A DNA stretch of 64,000 nt from RPQJ01 sp963777725. GTDB taxonomy: Bacteria > Pseudomonadota > Gammaproteobacteria > Steroidobacterales > Steroidobacteraceae. A program made the position numbers and the translations under genes. The notes under the pieces are model-generated. The model was not told the DNA's origin and made no database searches. It saw nothing but the letters and a program-made list of their open reading frames with translations. The stretch covers positions 207,641 through 271,640 of the forward strand of contig CAVZRR010000002.1 of assembly GCA_963777725.1 (NCBI GenBank). The letters are read 5' to 3'. Positions 48,070 to 57,918 of the stretch are shown one piece after another. Numbering within the stretch: position 1 is the first letter of the stretch; every line of letters begins with the position of its first letter.

Positions 48070-48720
48070 TTACTTCGCCGGCCCCGGCATCACGTTCTCG
48101 ACGGCCGTCTCGACCGCGTCGGTGGCCTTCTGGAACAAGTCCTTGGCCTGGTCGAACATGCTCGTCGCGGTCTTCTCGACCGTCTCCTGTGCCTTCGCCA
48201 CGGTCGTCTCGGCCTGCTTGGCGGTGTCGGCAGCCTGCTTCTTCATGACCTTCACGGTCTTCGAGATCTGCTTCTCCGTCTTGGCGACCTGCTTTTCCGC
48301 CTGAGCGACGACCTTCTGGGCCTTCGGCGGCAACTTCTTGACCGCCTTCTTCATCGCGGAGCGCGCCTGGGCCGGCGCCTTGCGGACGGCCTTGCGGACG
48401 GCGGCGACCTGCTTCTGCACGCGGGTCGGCGCCTTCTTCACGGTCTTGCGGACCGTGCGCTTGACCTTGGCGACCTTCGTCTTCGCGACCTTAGCCTTCG
48501 CCTTGACCTTGGACTTGGCGACCTTGGACTTGGCCTTCGCCTTGGTCTTCGCCTTCTTGGCGGGGCCCTCGGCCTTCGCCTTGCGCTTCAGGTCGGCGCC
48601 GTGGGCGCGCTTGTAGCTCTGGATGTCCTTGATGCGGCCCTTGGAATCGCGAACCGCGTAGAGCTTGGTGCCCTTGCTGCTGCGGTGCGTCGTGCGACGC
48701 GCCTTTTTCTTCGCTGCCAT
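48070..48720 (-). CDS. Histone H1-like lysine/alanine-rich protein with phasin-like tail
   Basis: A 216-residue very basic protein. The N-terminal 45 residues are a small domain (STKLYAVRD-like KGTKLYAVRDSKGRIKD, with SYKRAHGADLKRKAK). Residues about 48-130 are repeats of AKAKxKVAKxK type, as in bacterial H1-like nucleoid proteins. The last 60 residues are amphipathic and phasin-like (AQETVEKTATSMFDQAKDLFQKATDAVE). PhaF of Pseudomonas also joins a phasin part to H1-like repeats, in the opposite order. It may bind DNA or coat granules. No polyhydroxyalkanoate gene is in the window. Start ATG 48720 gives MAAKKKARR. Confidence 0.82.
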   Translation of the reverse strand: MAAKKKARRTTHRSSKGTKLYAVRDSKGRIKDIQSYKRAHGADLKRKAKAEGPAKKAKTKAKAKSKVAKSKVKAKAKVAKTKVAKVKRTVRKTVKKAPTRVQKQVAAVRKAVRKAPAQARSAMKKAVKKLPPKAQKVVAQAEKQVAKTEKQISKTVKVMKKQAADTAKQAETTVAKAQETVEKTATSMFDQAKDLFQKATDAVETAVENVMPGPAK

Positions 48721-48825
48721 GGAAACTCCCTCGTTGGATCGGGGCGCGGCGGCCGCCGCGCGTGCATCGGCTCGCATTGGACGCTAGTGCAGCGTCACAG
48801 CAGAGTCAACAAGGGAATGCTGCAG

Positions 48826-51546
48826 TCAACCCGAGCCCTGCAGGCCCTGCGAGATGCCGTTGACGGACGTGACCAGCGCCTCGAACGTCTCGACGTCCTG
48901 CCGGCCCGACTCCCGCCAGCGTCGCAGCAGGTCCACCTGCATCAGGTGGATCGGATCCACGTAGGGATTGCGGAGCCGGATCGAGCGCTGCAGCGTGGGT
49001 TCGGAGTCGAGCAGGCGCGCGCAGCCCTTGACCGCGAGCACGTGCTCCGTCGCAACCTCGAACTCGCGGCGGATGGCCGACGCGCAGCGGTCGTGCTCGG
49101 GTCGGGCGAGCTGGTCGTAGAACGTCGCAATGCCCAGGTCCGCCTTGGCCAGGATCACTTCGACGTCGTCGACCAGCGCCGCGGCGAACGGCCAGCGGGC
49201 GTACATCTCGCCCAGCAGTTGCGGGCCGAACTGCTCGTGCACGGCCGCGAGCCCCGCACCCACGCCGAACCAGCCCGGCAGCATGTGCCGGCTCTGCGAC
49301 CAGGCGAACATCCAGGGAATGGCGCGCAGCGCTTCGACGCCGGTGCTGCTCCCCCGCGTCACCGGACGCGAACCGATCTGCATCCGCTCGATCACGTCCA
49401 CCGGCGTCACCGCCTGGAAGAATTCGATGAACGACGGATCTTCGTGCACGAGGTCGCGATACGCAGCCCGGCTCGTCCCGGCCAGCAAGGCCATGGCCTC
49501 GCGCCAACGCGGATCGACGGTTTCCGCGCGGTAATAGCCGGCGGTCACCAGTGCCACCGCGTGCAGGCTCTGCTCGAAACTGCGCAGCGCGATCGGTCGC
49601 AGGCCATAGCGCTCGTTGATGCTCTCGCCCTGCTCGGTCGCGCGCAGCCGTCCGCGGAACACTCCGGCCGGCACGGACCGCACGAGCGCGGCCGTGCGGC
49701 CGCCGCCGGCGCTGATCGAGCCGCCGCGGCCGTGGAACACCAGCAGCTCGACTCCGGCGGCATCACAGGCTTCGGCCATCGCAGCCTGCGCCTCCCGCAA
49801 CAGCCACCGCGAGGCCGCAAGCCCGATCGACTTGTTGCTGTCGGAATACCCGATCATGACGACCTGGCGGTTGCCGCGCGTCGCGAGGTGGGTCCGGTAC
49901 ACCGGGTCGGCGAGCAGCCTGGCGACGATCGCCCCGGCGTTCTCGAGCGTGGCTGCGGACTCGAACAGCGGTGCCACGTCGAGCGGCACCACGCCCTCGG
50001 GACCGTCGGCGAGTCCGGCCCATTGCGCGAGCAGCAGCACGGTGAGCACGTCGTCGACGTCGGTCGCCATGCTGACCACGTAGGTGCCGATGGCGGCGGT
50101 GCCGTAGCGGTGCGAGCAGAATTCCATGGCCTCGAAGACCCACAGCGCGCGCTTGGCCGCCGCATCGAGGCCGGCGGTCGGCGACTCGTCGCGTTCGAGC
50201 GCGGAGCCGAGCCGCAGCCGGCGCTCCTCGGCCGACCGTTCGCACCAGCCGTCCTCGGCGAGTGCCCGGCCGACGATCTCCCGGTGCACCTCGGCGTTCT
50301 GCCGCACGTCCAACGTCGCCAGGTGGAAGCCGAACGTGCGCACCCTGCGCAGCAGGCGCCGCACGTGGAACCGACCAGCGTACTGGCCGCGGTTTTCCGC
50401 CAGGCTGCGCGCGATCAACTCGAGGTCGTCGGCCAATTGCTCGACGCGCTCATACTGGCCGGACCGGCCCTCGTAGGTCGCGCGCAGTCGCTCGGCCACC
50501 TGGCCGAGGAAGACACGGTACGGCATGCGGTCGTGACTGGCCGGTGTCGCCGCGCGCGCGCTCGGCACCAGGCTCTTGTACTGCTCGATGCGGACGGCGA
50601 TCTCCGGCAACACCTCGATCCGGCTGCTGCTCTGGCTCAGCCGCTCGGCCAGCGTCTGCGCCTCGAGGAAGTAGCGGTTGACGATCAACTGGTGGTGGCG
50701 CAGGCAGCTCTCGCGGATCGTCTTGGCGTGCACGTCGGGGTGGCCGTCCATGTCCCCGCCAACCCAGGAACCGAAATGCAGAAGCTCCGGCACACGGACG
50801 TCCGCCGCGGCCGCGCCGAACACCGTGCGCAAGGCATCCTCGATTTCCTCGTAAAACCCGGGGATCACCTCGTAGATCACTTCGACCAGGAAGAACAGCA
50901 CGTGCTCGCGCTCGTCGGCCACGGTCAGTCGGTCGCGCGAGTTCCCGGCGGTCTGCCAGCCCGTGGTGAGTTCCGTGCGCACGCGTTCGATCGTGGACCG
51001 GCTCTCCGCCGGCGTCCGCGACGGATCGAGCCGGCCGATCAGCAGGCGGGCGATGCGCTGCTGCTGCCGCAGCAGCGTGCGGCGCGTCGATTCCGTCGGA
51101 TGCGCGGTGAAGACCGGTTCGATGCTCAGCTTGCCGAGCAGCGCCATGACCTGCTCGAGCGTGTAGCCGCGGGACTGCAGCCGCGCGAAGCACTCCTCGA
51201 GGCCGCCGGGCTGCGGAGTGCTGCTGTCGTTCATGTACTGCCGACGGCGGCGCACACGGTGCACCTTCTCCGCGAGGTTCACGACCTGGAACCACTTCGA
51301 GAAGGCGTGGATCAGCTGCTGCGCCTCGGCGGGCGTGCGACCCTGCGTGCGCACGACCAGCTCGATCGCCTGCTCGGGCTCGCCCTGGCGACGCCCGATG
51401 GCCGCGTGGCGGTCCCCTTCGACGGCCTCGAAGAGGTCCTGCCCGCACTGGTCCTTGAGCACTTCGCCGACGAGCTCGCCGAGCGTGTGCACGTCGTCGC
51501 GCAGGGCCGCGTCCTTGAGCGGAAAGAAGATGCCTTTGCGGGCCAT
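48826..51546 (-). CDS. ppc: Phosphoenolpyruvate carboxylase
   Basis: Anaplerotic enzyme that carboxylates PEP to oxaloacetate. The 906-residue protein has the active-site histidine in VFTAHPTESTRRT, the lysine region GYSDSNKSIG, and the glycine loop FHGRGGSISAGGG. The last two differ from the E. coli forms (GYSDSAKDAG and FGRGGSIGRGG), which places it in a divergent bacterial branch. The C terminus ends with NGISQGLQGSG, close to the usual asparagine/glycine ending. Start ATG 51546 gives MARKGIFFPLKD. It is divergent from the TonB receptor gene. Confidence 0.96.
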   Translation of the reverse strand: MARKGIFFPLKDAALRDDVHTLGELVGEVLKDQCGQDLFEAVEGDRHAAIGRRQGEPEQAIELVVRTQGRTPAEAQQLIHAFSKWFQVVNLAEKVHRVRRRRQYMNDSSTPQPGGLEECFARLQSRGYTLEQVMALLGKLSIEPVFTAHPTESTRRTLLRQQQRIARLLIGRLDPSRTPAESRSTIERVRTELTTGWQTAGNSRDRLTVADEREHVLFFLVEVIYEVIPGFYEEIEDALRTVFGAAAADVRVPELLHFGSWVGGDMDGHPDVHAKTIRESCLRHHQLIVNRYFLEAQTLAERLSQSSSRIEVLPEIAVRIEQYKSLVPSARAATPASHDRMPYRVFLGQVAERLRATYEGRSGQYERVEQLADDLELIARSLAENRGQYAGRFHVRRLLRRVRTFGFHLATLDVRQNAEVHREIVGRALAEDGWCERSAEERRLRLGSALERDESPTAGLDAAAKRALWVFEAMEFCSHRYGTAAIGTYVVSMATDVDDVLTVLLLAQWAGLADGPEGVVPLDVAPLFESAATLENAGAIVARLLADPVYRTHLATRGNRQVVMIGYSDSNKSIGLAASRWLLREAQAAMAEACDAAGVELLVFHGRGGSISAGGGRTAALVRSVPAGVFRGRLRATEQGESINERYGLRPIALRSFEQSLHAVALVTAGYYRAETVDPRWREAMALLAGTSRAAYRDLVHEDPSFIEFFQAVTPVDVIERMQIGSRPVTRGSSTGVEALRAIPWMFAWSQSRHMLPGWFGVGAGLAAVHEQFGPQLLGEMYARWPFAAALVDDVEVILAKADLGIATFYDQLARPEHDRCASAIRREFEVATEHVLAVKGCARLLDSEPTLQRSIRLRNPYVDPIHLMQVDLLRRWRESGRQDVETFEALVTSVNGISQGLQGSG

Positions 51547-51718
51547 GACCGAGGATCGCGGGCGGAGTTGTCGGGTGGGGACCAGCCGCGCCGCCGAGGC
51601 TGAATCGCTTGTCGAGTCCGGGGCGAATCCTACCAAACGTGCAGGGGCTGGTGGTATGTTCGCAACGTTTTGCGGGCCCGGGCGGCAGGGCTCATACATC
51701 CAAAAGCAGGGGGACTCC

Positions 51719-54335
51719 ATGAATCTTGGTAAATCTCGGCTGTTCGCGCTCGCGGCGGCACACGGCGCGTCGCTGCTCGCGGTTCCGGCGGTGCTGCAGG
51801 CGGCCCCGGCCGAAGGGGCGCTCGAGGAAATCGTCGTCACGGCACGTCAACGCGAGGAGCGAATCGAGAACGTGCCGGTGTCGATCACGGCGTTCACGGC
51901 GGCCGACATCCGCAGTGCCGGCATCGATCGCCCGCAGGACTTCATCGCACTGACGCCGGGCATGGCGCAGGTGCAGACGGCCGAGGTCGGCGACCTGCAG
52001 GTCACGATCCGGGGCATCAACACCGGCCGCGACGCGGAGCCGAACTTCGCGCTGGTGATCGACGGCGTGCTGCAGACGAATCCGAACGCGCTCAACCAGG
52101 AACTCGCGAACGTCACGCAGATCGAGGTGCTGAAGGGCCCGCAGGGCGCCGTCTACGGCCGCAACGCGCTCGCGGGTGCGCTGATCGTCACGACGCGCAA
52201 GCCGGGCGACGAATGGGAGCGAGACCTGCGCGCCGGATTCGGCAGCCACGATTCCTACAACGGCAATTTCTACGCCGGCGGCCCGCTCGGCGACTCGGTG
52301 AAGGGCTCGTTCTCCGCCTACACCCGCAAGACCGACGGGCAGTGGCGCAACATCAAGCTCGACTGCGAAGACTGCGTCGACTACTTCGAGGAGACGGGCG
52401 TGTCCGGCCGCCTGCTGTTCGACCTGGCCGGCGGTGAAATGGACTTCAGGGCCAAGTACTCGGAGCTCGACGCCGGCGCGATCAACTTCAACGGCTCGAT
52501 CGCGCTCGCCGACGTCGCGCCGTTCGTCGGCCCGGCGTTCTACGAGGATCCGAACAAGCACAACTTCCGCTACATCAACAACGTCGAGCCGCGCAACGAG
52601 CAGGAGAACGTCAATCTCTCGCTGAAGGGCGACTGGGACGTCGGCCTCGGCACGTTGACGAGCTACGTCGCATACAACGACCAGTCCAATTATTTCCTGA
52701 CGGACGGCACCAGCGACGCGTTCCTGCTGTACGCGTTCAATCTTCCCGCCAACAATTCCGAGGCGGCGGCCACCTGCCAGCAGACGAACGACGACAACCT
52801 GACGGTGCCGGGTTACGAGGCGCCCTTCTTCGGCATCCCGTCGAGCCTGTGGTTCACGCCGGGCCCGCCGGCCAATGGCGCGGCCGGCTTCCTGCCCCCA
52901 TACGGCCCCTCGACCTGCGGCGGCTACCAGTACCAGCAGCGCGACCAGGAAGACCTGAGCTTCGAGTTGCGACTGACCTCGCCGGGCGACCAGCGGCTGC
53001 GCTGGCTGGGCGGCGTGTATTTCGCGGACATCCAGCGCGACGTCGTCGTCTCGCAGGGCTCGGACCTCGGCGGCAACCTGCGGGCCCGTCCGTTCGTGCC
53101 GGCCGACGGCCCGAACCCGACCGACCTGCTCTACGACGACACGTTCGACAGCACCGTCTACGCGGTCTTCGGCCAGCTCGCCTACGACGTGATCGACAAC
53201 CTCGAAGTCGCACTGGCGCTGCGCTTCGACAGCGAGGACCGCGAGGTCACCAACAACGTGCCGGTGTGCACGACCACGGACCTGACTTCGTGCCGCGCGC
53301 AGACGTTCGGCTTCAACTTCTACTCGAACCCGTACATCAACCCCGCCTACACGGCCAATCCGGACTTCGCGACCAACGGCATCCCGGACCGCAGCCGCAC
53401 GTTCGAGCAGCTGCAGCCGAAGATCTCGGCGAACTGGAAGTTGCAGGAGGACCTCTCGCTGTTCGCGTCCTACGGCGTCGGCTTCCGCAGCGGCGGCTTC
53501 AACTCCTCGGGCAGCGCCGACACGATCGCCCAGGCCTACCAGGGCCAGAACGGCGGCACGACGCCGCTGTGCCTCGGCGATTCGTTCGCGCCGCCGACCT
53601 GCGGGCCGGACTCGGTGCTGAACATCACCGACGTGCGCGACACGTTCGACAAGGAAGTGTCGACCGCGGCCGAGGTCGGCGTGAAGGCGTTCTTCCTCGA
53701 TCGCTCGCTGAACGTCAATGCGGCGCTGTACCACACCGACCTCGAGGACATGCAGTTCTTCAACTTCTTCGCCGGTCCGTTCGGCCTGCTGCGCGTCGTG
53801 ACGAACATCGACGAGGTCACGCTGCAGGGTGCCGAGGTCGACTTCCGCTGGCGCGCGAACGACATGATCAGCGTGTTCGGCGGCTTCGCGTACACGGACG
53901 GCGAGATCGACAAGTATCGCGGCCGGCCGTACACCGAGGGCGGAGAAGTGCCCTACGCGCCGGAATACACCGGCAACCTCGGCGCCGAGCTCACCGTTCC
54001 GGTGGGTGCTGCGCTCGCAGCTCGTGACCCGCATCGACGGGTCGTTCGTCGGCGAAACGTGGTTCCACCCGGTCCAGGAGCAGCGGCTGCCGAACCTGTT
54101 CACGTACTTCGGTTTCGGCCAGGGCGAGTTCTCGAAGATGAGCCGGGACGCTTACGCGACCATGAATGCCCGCATGACGCTGCAGGGTGAGCAGTGGGGC
54201 GTGACTGCCTGGGGCCGCAACGTGCTCGACGAGGACTATCTCGCCGAGATCATCCCGGCGCCGGAGTTCGGCGGGTCGTTCATCCACGACGCGCCGGGCA
54301 GCTCGTACGGGCTGGAGGTCAACTTCAAGTTCTGA
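51719..54335 (+). CDS. TonB-dependent outer membrane receptor (frameshifted here)
   Basis: An outer-membrane transporter of about 871 residues when corrected. A signal peptide (LFALAAAHGASLLAVPAVLQA) is followed by EEIVVTARQREERIENVPVSI, the start of the plug domain, then a 22-strand barrel ending in LEVNFKF with a terminal phenylalanine. The frame breaks near 54006-54008, where GGTGGGTGCTG should read GGTGGTGCTG. One extra G explains it. A strong AGGGGGA site precedes the ATG. The receptor sits at the edge of the catabolic genes, so it probably imports their substrate. Receptors of this type are abundant in sphingomonad- and Steroidobacter-like bacteria. The substrate cannot be read. Confidence 0.93.
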
Positions 54336-55265
54336 TCGTCACTGCAGGGCGACGCCTGCGAGGCCCGGGTCGCGACAGCGGCCCGGGCCTTTTCATTCCG
54401 CGATCCGAACACGCGCAGCGCGTTCTCGCGCAGCAGCATCCGCCGCACCTCAGGCTTGAAGCCAAGCTCGCCGATCTCCTCCACGGTGCGCTTGAAGTCG
54501 AGCACCGGGAAATCGGTGCCGAACAGCACCTTGCTGCGTCCGTAGCTGCCCACGTACTTCACGAAGCTGTCAGGCCAGTACTTCGGGCTGTGCGCGTCGG
54601 CCACGATGTAGACGTTCTCGTGCTTCCACGCCATCGCGATCATCTCGTCGTGCCACGGGATGCCGACGTGGATGCCGAGCAGCTTCAGCTCCGGGAAAGT
54701 CACAGGCCACCGCGTCGAGCGTGATCGGCCGCCCGACGCTGCGCAGCCGCTGGTCCGGCGAGTAGATCAACGACTGCCCGACCTGCGTCATGAACGGCAC
54801 GCCGAGCTCGCAGCACTTCGCGTAGTACGGGTACCAGCGCGCGTGGTCGGGCGCGGTCTCGAACCAGTGCGGGTAGGCGTGCGCGCCGATGAAGCCCATG
54901 TTGCGCACCGCGTCCTCGAACGCGCGCAGGCCCGCCATGCCCTGCGTCGGATCGACGCCCGCCAGCCCGTAGAAGCGCCCCGGATACGTCTCGCAGGCAC
55001 GCGCCACGACCTCGTAGGGCATGTGGTAGGAGCCCGGCAGCCCGAGCCGCCCGGTGCGGGCCGCCACCAGGAAGCCGCGCTCGATCCCCGCCTCCGCCAT
55101 CCGCTCGAGCATCTGCTCGAGGCTCACCGCCGACATCGGGCTCTTCGCCTTGACCTTGCCGGCAAAGAAGCCGTCCTTCCAGTCCGGGCGGTGCGACAGC
55201 GCTTCCGGCGTCCAGATGTTGACGACCGCGTCGATCGCCTTGACGTCCGCCTCGTGCAGTTCCAT
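54236..55265 (-). CDS. Amidohydrolase family 2 protein (frameshifted here)
   Basis: A TIM-barrel amidohydrolase of the ACMSD/decarboxylase type, about 342 residues when corrected. Two halves join at 54690-54692: VACDFPGAEA should continue as CDFPELKLLGIHVG, and one extra C in TTTCCC explains the break. GAHAYPHWFETAPDH, GIHVGIPWHDE and LFGTDFPV are typical. The N terminus has DAVVNIW where relatives have an HXH metal pair. After RVFGSRNEK the frame runs through the receptor terminator to a stop inside the receptor gene, so the true end is probably near 54400. A GAGGAA site precedes the ATG. It is 16 bases from the CoA-transferase stop and likely cotranscribed with it. Confidence 0.82.
54361..54393 (+). 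terminator. Rho-independent terminator of the TonB receptor
   Basis: Perfect nine-base-pair stem AGGCCCGGG/CCCGGGCCT (54361-54369 and 54382-54390) with a 12-base loop and a run of T. It lies 25 bases past the receptor stop. Confidence 0.88.
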
Positions 55266-55281
55266 CGGGATTCCTCGCAGT

Positions 55282-56484
55282 TCAGTCACTCGCCCCGGCG
55301 GCCGCGCCCGAGGCCAGCATCGATTCGATGCGCTCTTCGGCATAGCCCAACTCGGCGAGCAATTCGCGTGTGTGCTCGCCGAGCCGCGGCGCGTGACGCC
55401 GCGTTCGTCCGCCGGCGTCGCCGAGAAATTCACCGGGAAGGCCGTCGTGCGCAGTCGCCCCTCGGTCGGGTGCTCGACGGACTTCCAGAAGCCCGTCTGC
55501 GACCAGGTGCGGATCGTCGGCGAGATCGGCGAGCGTATTGACGCGATTGATCGGCACGCTGGTCGAGGCGAACAGGTCCAGCCACTCCTGCGTGTTGCGG
55601 GTCGCCATGATCCTGGCCGTCTCGGCGTACGTGTCGTCGATGTTGCGGGTGCGATCGCCCATCGTCCGGAAGCGCGGATCGTCCTTCAGCTCGGGATGGC
55701 CCGTCACCTCGCAGAACGTGTCCCAGTGCGCGTTCATGTAGGGCAGGATCGCGACGTAGCCGTCCCGCGTCCGGTACGGGCGCCGGTGCACGCTCATGAG
55801 CCGCACGTAGCCCGGCGGGCCGAGCGGTGGCTCGAACGTCATGCCCCACAGGTGCTCGGCCATCACGTAGGAGACCATGGTCTCGAACATCGGCACCTCG
55901 AGCTCCTGGCCGTGGCCGGTGCGCTCGCGGCTGAACAGCGCCGCCAGCACGCCGTAGACGACGGTGATCGCGGTCGTCTTGTCGGCCACGATCGTCGGCA
56001 GGTAGCGCGGCTCGCCGAGCACCATCTCGTTCAGCATCGCGATTCCGGCAATCGACTGGATCGAGTCGTCGAGCGCACCCTTGGCGCCGTACGGCCCCTT
56101 GCGGGCGTAGCCGTACGACCCGCAGTAGATCAGCATCGGGTTCAGCGGCTGCAGCGCTGCGTAATCGAGGCCGAGCTTGGTCATCACCTGGGGACGGTTG
56201 TTGTGCACGAACACGTCGGCCGTGCGCACCAGGTCGAGCAACGCGTCGCGCCCGGCCGCCTGCTTGACGTCGAGCACGACGCTGCGCTTGTTGCGGTTAC
56301 AGGTCAGGTAGAGCGCCGCCATGCCCGGGTGGCGCGAGGCGCCGAGCTGGCGATTGCTGTCGCCGGCGGGCGGCTCGATCTTGATCACGTCCGCGCCCAT
56401 GTCGGCCAGGATCTGGCAGGCCCACGGCCCCAGCACGACGCTGGTCAACTCGACGACGCGCACGCCGTGCAATGGTCCCGGCAT
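55282..56484 (-). CDS. CaiB/BaiF family CoA-transferase (class III), copy 1
   Basis: A 400-codon class III CoA-transferase, which moves CoA between carboxylic acids through an aspartyl intermediate. GVRVVELTSVVLGPWACQILADMGADVIKIE is the start of the fold in pieces, and the catalytic aspartate is D168 in TIVADKTT. The open frame looks intact but residues about 330-365 are in the wrong frame. The alternative frame there reads GFWKSVEHPTEG and PVNFSATPADERG, the family's usual sequence. An extra G near 55492 and a missing base near 55390 would restore it. It sits between the amidohydrolase and the GntR regulator on the same strand. Confidence 0.9.
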   Translation of the reverse strand: MPGPLHGVRVVELTSVVLGPWACQILADMGADVIKIEPPAGDSNRQLGASRHPGMAALYLTCNRNKRSVVLDVKQAAGRDALLDLVRTADVFVHNNRPQVMTKLGLDYAALQPLNPMLIYCGSYGYARKGPYGAKGALDDSIQSIAGIAMLNEMVLGEPRYLPTIVADKTTAITVVYGVLAALFSRERTGHGQELEVPMFETMVSYVMAEHLWGMTFEPPLGPPGYVRLMSVHRRPYRTRDGYVAILPYMNAHWDTFCEVTGHPELKDDPRFRTMGDRTRNIDDTYAETARIMATRNTQEWLDLFASTSVPINRVNTLADLADDPHLVADGLLEVRRAPDRGATAHDGLPGEFLGDAGGRTRRHAPRLGEHTRELLAELGYAEERIESMLASGAAAGASD

Positions 56485-56529
56485 CCCCCGATCCTCGCGA
56501 ACTGAAAAACTTCCGAGCCTAACCGTGCC

Positions 56530-57276
56530 TCAGGCCGGAGACCAGCCCTCGGTGCCGTGATCCCAGGCCCGCCGCAGCCGCTGCCCGAACGTGTAGCGCT
56601 CGCCTGCGTGCTCGGACACGGAGACCTGCATGATGCCGCCGCCCTCCTCCTTGTAGCGCCGCACGACGGTCATGCTGGCGCTGCCGGGCTCCACGCCGAG
56701 CGCCGCTGCGCCATCGGCCGACATCGGTCGGGCCATGATCTCCACCGCGACCTCGGCCACGTGCACGCCGAAGCGCCGCTCGATCGCCTCGTAGACCAGT
56801 TCGCGGCGGCGCCCGACCTGCTCGGCCACCTCCGCGTACTTCGGGCGCAGGTAGAGCTCGAGGCGGCAGATGGGCGGACGCCCGCCGGACATACGTCGCA
56901 CGGCCCGCACACGCAACCAGCGGGATCCTGCCTTGCAGCCGAGCAGGTTCGCGAGACTGTCCGATGCGCGGACGTAACCCGTATCGACGACTTCGAGGTG
57001 ACTTTCGCGCGGGTACTGCAGCAGCTCGGACGGCGTGCGCACCCGGTGCACGTAGGCGCGATTCGGCCGACGTGCGAGCACGCGCGTGCCGACGCCCCGG
57101 CGGCGCTCGACGAGGCCGAGTTCCTCGAGCTGCCGCAGCGCGTCACGGATCGTGTGCCGACTGACCCCGAAATCCTGCGTCAGCTGCAGCTCGCCCGGCA
57201 GCGTGGCGCCGACCGGCAGCTTCCCGCTGCGGATCCGGCCGATCAGCTCATCGGCAATCTTGCGGTATCGAGTCAC
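56530..57276 (-). CDS. GntR/HutC family transcriptional regulator
   Basis: A 248-residue repressor. The winged helix (about 1-68) includes LPGELQLTQDFGVSRHTIRDALRQL in parts, with VSRHTIRDAL as recognition helix. A UTRA effector domain follows (about 85-240), ending in YTFGQRLRRAW. The GTG start at 57276 has a GAGGGAG site. It is divergent from the MaoC operon. An 18-base palindrome in the 105-base gap is its likely operator. The effector may be a CoA ester or the imported substrate. Confidence 0.93.
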   Translation of the reverse strand: MTRYRKIADELIGRIRSGKLPVGATLPGELQLTQDFGVSRHTIRDALRQLEELGLVERRRGVGTRVLARRPNRAYVHRVRTPSELLQYPRESHLEVVDTGYVRASDSLANLLGCKAGSRWLRVRAVRRMSGGRPPICRLELYLRPKYAEVAEQVGRRRELVYEAIERRFGVHVAEVAVEIMARPMSADGAAALGVEPGSASMTVVRRYKEEGGGIMQVSVSEHAGERYTFGQRLRRAWDHGTEGWSPA

Positions 57277-57304
57277 GGCTCCCTCGCGCCCGGCCCGCCC
57301 GGGC

Positions 57305-57322
57305 CAATTGTCCGGACAATTG
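57305..57322. promoter_or_regulatory. Palindromic operator, probable GntR site
   Basis: CAATTGTCCGGACAATTG is a perfect 18-base palindrome. It overlaps the -35 box of the promoter for the MaoC operon and lies 29 bases before the regulator start, so binding could control both genes. Confidence 0.75.
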
Positions 57323-57336
57323 CCGGATGATATACA
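57308..57336 (+). promoter_or_regulatory. Predicted promoter of the MaoC/acyl-CoA dehydrogenase operon
   Basis: TTGTCC at 57308-57313 and TATACA at 57331-57336 are 17 bases apart. The predicted start near 57343 leaves a leader of about 40 bases with an AGAGGAAA site before the ATG. Confidence 0.65.
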
Positions 57337-57381
57337 GGATGCCCGCCGGGCGCCGCCCCGGCCGCACCGTGAGAGGAAACC

Positions 57382-57900
57382 ATGGTCCAGCACGCCAGGC
57401 AACTGGGCGGTCAGCGTTACCGCGAAACCTTCGGCCGCAGCTACGAGGACTTCGTCGTCGGCGACGTCTACGAGCACCGGCCCGGACGCACGATCACCCA
57501 GGCCGACAACACCTGGTTCACGCTGCTGACGATGAACACGCACCCGCTGCACTTCGACGAGCAGTACGGCAAGGCGAGCGAGTTCGGCCGCTGCCTGGTC
57601 GCGAGCCCGCTCACGGTCGCGATCATGGTCGGCATGAGCGTGACCGACGTCAGCCAGAAGGCGATCGCGAACCTCGGCTGGCGCGAGATCCGCCTGACGC
57701 ACCCGGTCTTCGCTGGCGACACGCTGTACGCGGAGTCGGAGGTGCTCGAGACGCGCGAATCGAAGAGCCGGCCCGAGGCGGGCGTGGTCACGGTCCGCAC
57801 GACGGGCCGCAACCAGGACGGCGTCGTCGTCTGCACGTTCGAGCGCACGATCCTGGTCTCGAAGCGCGGCCACAGCGTCGAAGACCGCATCGGATACTGA
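57382..57900 (+). CDS. MaoC family acyl dehydratase
   Basis: A 172-residue hot-dog fold hydratase, which by family adds water to or removes it from enoyl-CoA. The catalytic aspartate and histidine lie in ITQADNTWFTLLTMNTHPLHFD. The FGRCLVASPLTVAIM stretch is typical of the mesaconyl-CoA hydratase and MaoC group. A strong ribosome binding site precedes the ATG. It begins an operon with the acyl-CoA dehydrogenase and two CoA-transferases. The substrate is probably a CoA ester made by one of these transferases. Confidence 0.92.
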   Translation: MVQHARQLGGQRYRETFGRSYEDFVVGDVYEHRPGRTITQADNTWFTLLTMNTHPLHFDEQYGKASEFGRCLVASPLTVAIMVGMSVTDVSQKAIANLGWREIRLTHPVFAGDTLYAESEVLETRESKSRPEAGVVTVRTTGRNQDGVVVCTFERTILVSKRGHSVEDRIGY

Positions 57901-57918
57901 TCGCGCGGAGTTGCAGCC

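Noticed and set aside
47953..51603. Plus-strand open frame of over 1200 codons opposite ppc and the histone-like gene
   Set aside because: It spans two unrelated minus-strand genes with strong family motifs and a promoter gap; its own sequence is a repetitive low-complexity shadow.
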